This document shows positions 1 through 5,959 of a DNA stretch of 12,930 nucleotides, piece by piece. The notes under the pieces are model-generated. The model saw nothing but the letters and a program-made list of their open reading frames with translations. It ran no database searches and was not told the origin of the DNA. How positions within the stretch are numbered: the stretch's first letter is position 1; each line of letters starts with the position of its first letter. A program made the position numbers and the translations under genes. Location of the stretch: NCBI GenBank assembly GCA_934646965.1, contig CAKUEZ010000059.1, positions 1-12,930 on the forward strand, given 5' to 3'. The DNA comes from an uncultured Collinsella sp. Lineage in GTDB: Bacteria; Actinomycetota; Coriobacteriia; Coriobacteriales; Coriobacteriaceae.

Positions 1-698
1 AGGCGGTAGCCGATGCCTACGTGGGTTTGGATGTAGCGCGGATGCGCGGGGTCGGACTCGATCTTTTTGCGCAGCGTGCCCATGAAGACGCGCAGGCTCG
101 CCAGGTCGCTCTTGGTGGCCGTGCCCCAAATCTCGTGCAGGATAAACTGGTGCGTGAGCACCTTGTCGGCGTTATGGGCCAGCAGACAAAGCAGCTTGTA
201 CTCGATGGGTGTCAGGTGCAGTTCTTCGCCATCCATCGTGGCGATGCCGGCGTCGTAATCAATATGCAGCTCGCCGGTATCGAATGCGCCCTCGGACGAA
301 CCCACACCTATCTGCGCATACGAAAGGCGCCTGAGCGTGGTGCGGATACGCGCGAGCAGCTCCTCGACCGAAAACGGCTTGGTCAGATAATCGTCGGCAC
401 CGGCATCGAGCGCGCGGATCTTGTCCGCGTCCTCGCTACGCGCCGAGACCACGATAATCGGCATGCCCGACCACGCGCGCACCGACTCGACCACCTTGAC
501 GCCATCCATGTCGGGTAGGCCCAGATCAAGGAGAACAATACTCGGCGCCTGCGACGAGGCGGCGGCAATGGCGGCATGGGCGGTCTCCACGGCCATATGG
601 CGCAGACCATGCGCCTCGAGTGCGGCAACGATGAGGCTGCGGACGGCAGGATCGTCCTCAACAACCAAGATGAGCGGTTTCACAGCAGAGTTCGGCAC
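1..698 (-). CDS. kdpE: KdpE-type response regulator (3' end cut by window)
   Basis: DNA-binding response regulator of the OmpR/PhoB class, partner of the sensor kinase encoded just upstream. Reverse-strand translation from GTG at 698 gives 232 complete codons plus a partial Leu codon. A receiver domain (about residues 7-120) has the acidic pair E14/D15/D16, phospho-acceptor D58 in VLLDLGLPDMDG, S85 and K107 in LTKPF. A winged-helix domain (about 132-233) follows, containing LTPIEYKLLCLL and ending at HVGIGYRL, so only a few residues are missing. The GTG is preceded by AGGAG at 710-706, inside the last codons of kdpD, with a 4-nt gap between the two genes; this implies translational coupling. 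A second GTG at 683-681 (VKPLILVVEDD) is a possible alternative start. In known Kdp systems KdpE activates kdpFABC under K+ limitation; the target here is not visible. The kdpE assignment rests on the sequence style and the KdpD partner; OmpR-class relatives are hard to separate by eye. Confidence 0.9.
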   Translation of the reverse strand, partial: MPNSAVKPLILVVEDDPAVRSLIVAALEAHGLRHMAVETAHAAIAAASSQAPSIVLLDLGLPDMDGVKVVESVRAWSGMPIIVVSARSEDADKIRALDAGADDYLTKPFSVEELLARIRTTLRRLSYAQIGVGSSEGAFDTGELHIDYDAGIATMDGEELHLTPIEYKLLCLLAHNADKVLTHQFILHEIWGTATKSDLASLRVFMGTLRKKIESDPAHPRYIQTHVGIGYR

Positions 699-702
699 GG
701 CG

Positions 703-2328
703 CTACTCCTTATCAAACGAAACATCGGCAGCGGGAAGCTCGATTGTAAAGACCGAGCCGTGCGGATCCGCCGCGGCAACCTCTATGCTACCGCCATGCG
801 CCAGCGCAATGGAGCGACAGAGCGAAAGGCCCAGGCCCACACTGCGATGGCTGTCGGCCAACCCGTGGTTAGCGGTGTAGAACGACTCAAAGATGCGCTC
901 GCGGTCCTCGGGCGCGATACCCGGCCCGTCATCGGCGACCGAGCACGTCACGCGCCCCTCGTCGACGCCAATCGAGATCACGATATGCGAGCCCGCCGGC
1001 GTATACGTGATGGCGTTGTTTACCAGGTTCACCACAAGTTGCACCATCAGGCGCGCGTCGACGTTGACGAGCGCCGGCTCATCGCACGCCACCACCTTAA
1101 GCTCGTGCTCGCGCACGGCCGGGTTCACGTGGCGCAGCGCCTCCTCGACGATATCGTCCACGAGTTCGAGCGTGGTCGACAGATGCATGCCGCCGCCCTC
1201 GAGCTTGGTGATGGCAAGCAGGTTCTCGACGGTGGCGTTGAGCCACAGCGCATCGGAGCGAATGGACAGCAGCATGTTGCGGCGCGTCTGGTCGTCGAGC
1301 ACGGCGGTGCCGGTCGAACCCTGATCGAGCAGCACGTCAGCATTGCCCGAGATGCTCGTGAGCGGCGTGCGCAAGTCGTGCGAGATGGAGCGCAGCAGGT
1401 TGGCGCGCAGCTGCTCGTTTTTAGCGACCACCGCCGCCTCCTCGCGGGCCTCCATGGCACGGGCGCGGTCGAGCGCGAGCTCGCCTTCGCTCACGATGGC
1501 GTCGGCCAGCATCCGTTCCTCGTGCGTCAGCACATCGGGCTCGGCAACGACAGCCAGCACGCCCACCACCGAGGCGGGGTCACTCGGGCGCACGATGCTG
1601 TCGCCCGAGCGCACCGTCAGGTAGATGCCATAGAACGCCGAACCGCCAAACGTGGCGTCGAGCGGCGTTCCCACGTAAGCCGAAGCCGAGAGCAGCGGCG
1701 GCATCTGGGGCGCCAGATGGTGCACCGGCGCGGCATCGCCCACCGCCGTATAGGTCGCGCGCGGCAGCAGGTCATCATCCTCGGTATCGGCGCTGTACCA
1801 CACGACCGGGCAGCCCGAAAGGCGCGCCAGCTGCGTGGCCATGGCATGCACAATCTGCGGCTCGTCGGCGCAGCGCTGCAACATGCGGTTGGTTTCGAGC
1901 ACCATCTGCGTACGGCGGTCGCTAGCAGCGGCCTGTGCCAAGGCACGGCGCAGTGCCAGCGCGATTGAACTCGACACGAGCGAGACCACGAACATGATGA
2001 AAAACATGCCGGGATGAATGTGGTCGATAAACGTTAGGGAGTACCGCGGCTCGATGAACAAAAAGTTGTAGAGCGCAACGGCTGCAACCGAGCTCAGCAG
2101 ACAGTACAGGCGGCTCCAGGTAAAAAACGCGCACAGCTGCACGGCGAGCACGTACACAATCATGACGCTCGGGGCAAGACCGGGTCGGTCGAGCAATGCG
2201 CCCACAACCGTCGCCGCCACCAACAACCCTGCCGACACACCGGCATCGTACAGAGGCCCGCGGCGCGTCTGCGTCGAACGTCTCCACCAAAAGTTATCGG
2301 CAAGATCGCCATCCGAGTGGACGTCCAT
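703..2328 (-). CDS. kdpD: Short KdpD-type sensor histidine kinase without N-terminal KdpD/USP domains
   Basis: Membrane sensor kinase that would phosphorylate the adjacent KdpE. From ATG at 2328 it has 541 residues. Four closely spaced hydrophobic segments at about 25-120 match the DUF4118 membrane module of KdpD. A GAF-like sensing region (about 140-295) follows, then a HisKA domain with H317 in SISHDLRTPLTS, and a HATPase domain with N box LVNNAITYTP, G1 box DDGPGI and G2 box GLGLSL. Full-length KdpD is near 900 residues and starts with the KdpD (PF02702) and universal-stress (PF00582) domains; both are absent, and the upstream 100 bases are intergenic, so this is a genuine short form and not a truncated call. 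Start choice: a GAGGGAGGGG stretch lies at 2346-2337. An in-frame GTG at 2334 sits too close to it, and a still more upstream in-frame ATG at 2367 falls inside a hairpin. It could equally be annotated as a DUF4118 sensor kinase. Confidence 0.85.
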   Translation of the reverse strand: MDVHSDGDLADNFWWRRSTQTRRGPLYDAGVSAGLLVAATVVGALLDRPGLAPSVMIVYVLAVQLCAFFTWSRLYCLLSSVAAVALYNFLFIEPRYSLTFIDHIHPGMFFIMFVVSLVSSSIALALRRALAQAAASDRRTQMVLETNRMLQRCADEPQIVHAMATQLARLSGCPVVWYSADTEDDDLLPRATYTAVGDAAPVHHLAPQMPPLLSASAYVGTPLDATFGGSAFYGIYLTVRSGDSIVRPSDPASVVGVLAVVAEPDVLTHEERMLADAIVSEGELALDRARAMEAREEAAVVAKNEQLRANLLRSISHDLRTPLTSISGNADVLLDQGSTGTAVLDDQTRRNMLLSIRSDALWLNATVENLLAITKLEGGGMHLSTTLELVDDIVEEALRHVNPAVREHELKVVACDEPALVNVDARLMVQLVVNLVNNAITYTPAGSHIVISIGVDEGRVTCSVADDGPGIAPEDRERIFESFYTANHGLADSHRSVGLGLSLCRSIALAHGGSIEVAAADPHGSVFTIELPAADVSFDKE

Positions 2329-2340
2329 CGGCACCGACCC

Positions 2341-2394
2341 CTCCCTCAAAAACAAAAACCACCACAAAGGGGCCAGGCACCTTTGTGGTGGTTT
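2341..2394 (-). terminator. Intrinsic-terminator-like hairpin upstream of kdpD
   Basis: Perfect 15-bp inverted repeat: AAACCACCACAAAGG at 2356-2370 and its complement at 2380-2394, with a 9-nt loop. Read on the minus strand, the stem is followed by TTTTTGTTTTTGAGG, a good U-tract, so it should end transcription coming from kup and the small membrane protein. The U-tract runs directly into the ribosome binding site of kdpD, so the hairpin could also act as an attenuator. The plus strand has no T-tract after the stem. The loop and arms (GCCAGGCACC) resemble dispersed REP-like repeats, which is an alternative origin. Confidence 0.7.
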
Positions 2395-2439
2395 CCCTTG
2401 TGGTGGTCCTAAGTGTAAAGCCTTTACTACCGGCAGTCG

Positions 2440-2610
2440 CTAGACAAACAGCACGTGCGCGAGCAAGGCGCAAACGCACGCCGCGGCAAATACCAGCGCC
2501 ACGACCGAGATCACGCGATCGGCCATGTCCATGTTGGCTCGGTTCGTGAAGAACTGGTCCTCGGCGGCGTCGATACCCACCTCGCGGACATCGAGTGTCC
2601 TTGAATCCAT
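2440..2610 (-). CDS. Small single-pass membrane protein, unknown function
   Basis: A 56-residue protein of unknown function. A charged N-terminal half (about residues 1-30, with DVREVGIDAAEDQFF) is followed by one hydrophobic helix at about 33-54 (VISVVALVFAAACVCALLAH) that ends almost at the C-terminus, suggesting an N-in or tail-anchored membrane peptide. The start is ATG 2610 because GGGGAGG lies 5-6 nt upstream; an in-frame ATG ten codons earlier (2640) has no ribosome binding site. It begins 61 nt after the kup stop codon on the same strand and is followed by the terminator-like hairpin, so it probably shares the kup transcript. By position it might modulate Kup, as small membrane peptides such as KdpF do for their transporters, but it shows no recognisable similarity to KdpF and this is only inference from context. 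Confidence 0.6.
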   Translation of the reverse strand: MDSRTLDVREVGIDAAEDQFFTNRANMDMADRVISVVALVFAAACVCALLAHVLFV

Positions 2611-2671
2611 GTTTACCTCCCCGGCTTTTACTTCATCCATCGATAATCAACCCCGCGTAGCCCGCCGACGC

Positions 2672-4699
2672 CTACGGGCGCTCGTTGGGCGCCAGGCGCT
2701 GCATCTTGTTCACGGCCTTGAACTTGGTGAACAGCGGCACGTACTCAAAGCTTACGTTGGAGTTCTCCAGGCCGTACCAGCGCGCGGGCGTGCCGGCGGC
2801 GCGGCGGATGATGTACTTGAGCGTGATGGCCGTGCGCTCGCTGGGCTCCACGTCGCTCTCGGGCGCCAGCAGCTTGCGGATCATGACGAACTTGAACGTG
2901 CCGATGTTGCCCGGGTCCTTGTAGACCGAGTAGTCGTGCTTTTGCGCGGGCAGCTCGCCGGTGGCAGCAAGATCCTGAACGACCTGGCGCAGGTAGGCAT
3001 TGACGCGCTGGTTGACCTTATAGCCCAGGTACAGGTGCACGCGGAAGACATAGTCGGTGTCGAACGTCTCGACCGAATAGGCAAACGTGTACGGCTCGTC
3101 CATGGTCTCGACGTTGACGAACCACCAGGCGCGGGCGCGCTTGGGATGCTTGTCCAGAATCGAGTAGACAATGTCGCGGTCGATGTAGTCGGTATGGGTA
3201 TCCTTGGTCAGGTACACGATGTTGTCGCTCATGCGCTCGTAACGGTCGTCGTCGCGCAGACGCTTGAGCTGCGGCAGATAGCTGCGCAGCGGCAGCAGCG
3301 TAAACTGGCGCTGCTCGACCGCCGTGCCGTTGTACCAGCACACCATGACGCCCATGATGAGCGCGGCCATGAGGATGGTGAAGTAGCCACCATGGAAGAA
3401 CTTGGTGAGCGAGCTCACAAAGAAGAAGCCCTCGAGCATAAGGAAGAAGACAACGAAGATCCACGGTGCGACCTTGAGCTTGCGCTCCTCGTGCAGGTAG
3501 AAGAAGAGCAGCAGCGTGGTGCACATCATGGTCAGCGTGATGGCCAGGCCGTAGGCGGCCTCCATGTGTGCCGAATTTTGGAACAGCAGCACCACGATGA
3601 CGCAGCCCACGAGCATGACGTTGTTGACCATGGGAATGTAGAGCTGGCCCTTGGTCTCGGCCGGATAGAAGACCTGCATGTGCGGCATGAGGTCCAGACG
3701 GCTGGCCTCGGACACCAGCGAGAACGCGCCGGTGATGAGTGCCTGCGAGGCGATGATGGCCGCGATGGTGGAAAGGCCGACGGCAAACGGGCGCAGGCCG
3801 GGAGCGAGCATCTGGTAGAACGGGTTGAGGTCGGCAATGCCCATGAGCTCGGGGTTGGCAGCATTGTTGATAAGCCAAGCGCCCTGGCCCATGTAGGACA
3901 GCAGCAGGCAGCACTTAACAAACGGCCAGGTGGCGTAGATGTTGCCGCGGCCCACATGGCCCATGTCGGAGTAGAGTGCCTCGGCGCCGGTGGTGGCGAG
4001 GAAGCAGCTGCCCAAGATCATGATGCCCGCGTGGTTGTTGGGGCTCAGCAAAAAGGCAATGCCGCGCACCGGGTTGAGGCACAGCAGCACGGCGGGATGC
4101 TGGAAGACAAAAAACAGACCCGTGCCGCCCAAGAACAGGAACCACAGCGTCATGATGGGGCCAAAGGCATGACCGATCTTGGCCGTACCGATGCGCTGCA
4201 CCAAGAAGAGCACGATGATAATGGCAAGCGTGATGGCGACAACGCGACCCTGGTCATCGCCCAGTACGGCATGGACCGCGGGAATGGTGCGCAGGCCCTC
4301 GATGGCCGTGGTAACGGTAACGGCCGGCGTCAGGATGCCGTCGGCGAGCAGCGCGGCGCCACCCAGCATGGCGGGGATGATGAGCCACTTGCCGCAGCGC
4401 TTGACCAGGCTGTACAGGGCGAAGATGCCGCCCTCGCCGTGGTTGTCGGCGCGCAGCGAGATGAGCACGTACTTGATGGTCGTCAGCAGCGTAACCGTCC
4501 ACACGACAAGGGAGAGCGCACCGAGCACGAACTCCTCCGTGACGCTTCCGATGCCGCCGTTGCCGGCAACGAGCGCCTTGGTTACATACATGGGGCTGGT
4601 GCCGATATCGCCGTACACCACGCCCAGCGTGACGAGCATCGCCGAGATGCTCACCGGGATCGCAGCGTGCGATGCCGCGTCTTTGGCCTTTTGTTCCAT
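2672..4699 (-). CDS. kup: Kup-family potassium uptake permease
   Basis: K+ transporter of the KUP/HAK/KT family in the cytoplasmic membrane, usually a K+/H+ symporter. The 675 residues begin with the family signature GVVYGDIGTSP at 26-36, followed by ADNHGEGGIFALYSL. About twelve hydrophobic segments span roughly residues 15-450. A hydrophilic C-terminal domain of about 200 residues follows (YLTKDTHTDYIDRDIVYSIL and RVHLYLGYKVNQRV), as is usual for the family; E. coli Kup has 622 residues. The start is ATG 4699 with GGAAGGAAA about 10 nt upstream. It is followed at 61 nt by the small membrane protein gene and then by kdpDE, forming a potassium cluster. Nothing in the frame suggests damage. 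Family assignment is secure; transport mechanism and affinity are inferred from relatives. Confidence 0.95.
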   Translation of the reverse strand: MEQKAKDAASHAAIPVSISAMLVTLGVVYGDIGTSPMYVTKALVAGNGGIGSVTEEFVLGALSLVVWTVTLLTTIKYVLISLRADNHGEGGIFALYSLVKRCGKWLIIPAMLGGAALLADGILTPAVTVTTAIEGLRTIPAVHAVLGDDQGRVVAITLAIIIVLFLVQRIGTAKIGHAFGPIMTLWFLFLGGTGLFFVFQHPAVLLCLNPVRGIAFLLSPNNHAGIMILGSCFLATTGAEALYSDMGHVGRGNIYATWPFVKCCLLLSYMGQGAWLINNAANPELMGIADLNPFYQMLAPGLRPFAVGLSTIAAIIASQALITGAFSLVSEASRLDLMPHMQVFYPAETKGQLYIPMVNNVMLVGCVIVVLLFQNSAHMEAAYGLAITLTMMCTTLLLFFYLHEERKLKVAPWIFVVFFLMLEGFFFVSSLTKFFHGGYFTILMAALIMGVMVCWYNGTAVEQRQFTLLPLRSYLPQLKRLRDDDRYERMSDNIVYLTKDTHTDYIDRDIVYSILDKHPKRARAWWFVNVETMDEPYTFAYSVETFDTDYVFRVHLYLGYKVNQRVNAYLRQVVQDLAATGELPAQKHDYSVYKDPGNIGTFKFVMIRKLLAPESDVEPSERTAITLKYIIRRAAGTPARWYGLENSNVSFEYVPLFTKFKAVNKMQRLAPNERP

Positions 4700-4735
4700 G
4701 AGCCGGTTTCCTTCCCAACTTTAATATTCGAAGGG

Positions 4736-4764
4736 ATTATAGGTAATCGGCCCATGGTTGCACG
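4736..4764 (-). promoter_or_regulatory. Possible promoter of kup
   Basis: On the minus strand a perfect TATAAT lies at 4741-4736, about 37 nt upstream of the kup ATG. The -35 candidates with 16-17 nt spacing are GTGCAA or CGTGCA, both weak matches. The -10 alone makes a start near 4729 plausible, giving a leader of about 30 nt. No riboswitch structure is recognisable in the 170-nt spacer. Confidence 0.35.
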
Positions 4765-4823
4765 GCACTGTTTCCCAGCTAGATAAACATTTATGCGGCC
4801 TTTATGCCACTGCGGCGATATGG

Positions 4824-4867
4824 AATGTGACAAAGGGACAACAAAGGAACGGCCCCCTTGCCACATT
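4824..4867 (-). repeat. Inverted repeat just after the nitroreductase stop codon
   Basis: Arms 4824-4837 and 4854-4867 pair over 14 positions around a 16-nt loop. On the minus strand the two non-Watson-Crick positions are G-U wobbles, while on the plus strand they are A-C mismatches, so the structure is better formed in the nitroreductase transcript. It starts two bases after the TAA. No U-tract follows, so it is more likely a 3'-end-stabilising or weak terminating structure than a classical intrinsic terminator. Confidence 0.45.
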
Positions 4868-4869
4868 GG

Positions 4870-5745
4870 TTATTTGCCGAGCCAGTTTTTGAACCACCAC
4901 TCCATGGAGCGGCTCATCTCGGCCATAAAGGGACTCGTGTGCTTGCGCGTATAGATGTCCACCACGCGCTCCCCCACCTCGCGGGCATGCGGACGGAACA
5001 TCGCGTCCATCTCGGCCACCTGAGCATCCATGGTCGCGGCGTCGGCGCGACAGTAACGCTCCTCGTGCACCAGGTTCACCACGGGATGCGCGATCGCCGG
5101 GCGCTTCTTACGGGGCGTGCCGATGATGAGCATCGACAGCGGCATGGTGTAGGGCGGCAAATCGAGCAGCGCGGCAACCTCCTCGGCGTTCTCGACGATG
5201 TCGCCGATGTAGCAGCTCCCCAGCCCCAGGGCCTCGGCGGCGACCACGGCGTTTTGCGCGGCGATCACGGCGTCCTGCGCCGCGATGGCAAAGTCGCCCA
5301 GACCCGGCGCGCGGCGGGGTTGCTTGCCCGTGCGTTCGACGAACTCGGGCTCAAAGCAGCCCACATGCTCAAACAGGTCAATCCACTTGGCGTAGTCGAC
5401 CACAAATATAAGCGCCCACGGCGCCTTGGCGATCATGGGCTGGTGGTCGCACAGGTCGGCCAAGCGGTCGAGCGTGGCCTGCTCGCGAATGCTCACGATG
5501 GAGTACATCATCATGGCGCCTGCCGACGGCGCGCGGCTCGCCGCGTGCAGGATCGCCGCGCGCTGCTCGTCGGTCACCGCCACGGGGAGCTCGTCATCAT
5601 CGCGCGCAAAGGCACGTGTGGAAGAACGTTGCTCCAAGATGTCCAGCACCGCGTTGCCCGTAGCTTCGACCGGATAGCCGCCGGCGTCCACGCCCACGAC
5701 ACCACCGCAGCACTCAACGTCCGTCTTGCAAACTTGCTCGTTCAT
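4870..5745 (-). CDS. Nitroreductase-family FMN oxidoreductase
   Basis: Probable cytoplasmic flavoprotein of the nitroreductase superfamily, which reduces nitroaromatics, quinones or similar acceptors with NAD(P)H. The 291 residues contain the FMN-binding QRSSTRAF motif at 39-46, the SRAPSAGAMMMYS region, a helix IAAQDAVIAAQNAVVAAEAL, and GLGSCYIGDIVEN, all typical of the fold. An N-terminal extension of about 30 residues precedes the usual start of the domain and contains three Cys (C6, C12, C13); a C-terminal tail of about 60 residues follows the core. ATG 5745 is supported by an AGGATGAGG purine stretch directly upstream; a GTG at codon 33 has no ribosome binding site. It is transcribed divergently from the phosphoglycerol transferase and ends 170 nt before kup. 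The physiological substrate cannot be read from sequence. Confidence 0.88.
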   Translation of the reverse strand: MNEQVCKTDVECCGGVVGVDAGGYPVEATGNAVLDILEQRSSTRAFARDDDELPVAVTDEQRAAILHAASRAPSAGAMMMYSIVSIREQATLDRLADLCDHQPMIAKAPWALIFVVDYAKWIDLFEHVGCFEPEFVERTGKQPRRAPGLGDFAIAAQDAVIAAQNAVVAAEALGLGSCYIGDIVENAEEVAALLDLPPYTMPLSMLIIGTPRKKRPAIAHPVVNLVHEERYCRADAATMDAQVAEMDAMFRPHAREVGERVVDIYTRKHTSPFMAEMSRSMEWWFKNWLGK

Positions 5746-5872
5746 CGCCTCATCCTCGCCAATTCTTTAAGAAGCCTTTACGTTTCCGTGTAATTCCCGT
5801 CCATTATCGCGCAGGTCGACACTCCATTGCGCAACACCGCCACACCCGCGCGTTATTATGGCTGGTTGTTGT

Positions 5873-5894
5873 GCGCAGCCCTCAAATGCTGCGC
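5873..5894. promoter_or_regulatory. Inverted repeat in the divergent promoter region
   Basis: GCGCAGC at 5873-5879 and GCTGCGC at 5888-5894 form a 7-bp inverted repeat with an 8-nt spacer, 66 bases upstream of the transferase start and 128 bases upstream of the nitroreductase start. It could be an operator or a leader hairpin. Clear -35/-10 pairs for either gene were not found in the 214-base spacer; the best minus-strand -10 candidate is GATAAT at 5808-5803, without a good -35. Confidence 0.3.
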
Positions 5895-5959
5895 ATATCT
5901 TGGTAACAATCGGGTAAACCCCCGCTTTCGTAGGTTCTAAGTTTGTGAGGAGTCTCAGC

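Noticed and set aside
421..1968. A 515-codon plus-strand frame opposite kdpD and kdpE
   Set aside because: It crosses two well-supported minus-strand genes, is Arg/His-rich and has no domain signal.
2525..4786. A 753-codon open frame on the plus strand, opposite kup
   Set aside because: It is antisense to an unmistakable Kup protein. Its Ala/His/Gln/Gly-rich composition is typical of shadow frames in high-GC DNA.
4700..4869. A c-di-AMP (ydaO-type) riboswitch before kup
   Set aside because: Considered because such elements control K+ transporters, but no recognisable conserved core was found and the likely leader is only about 30 bases.
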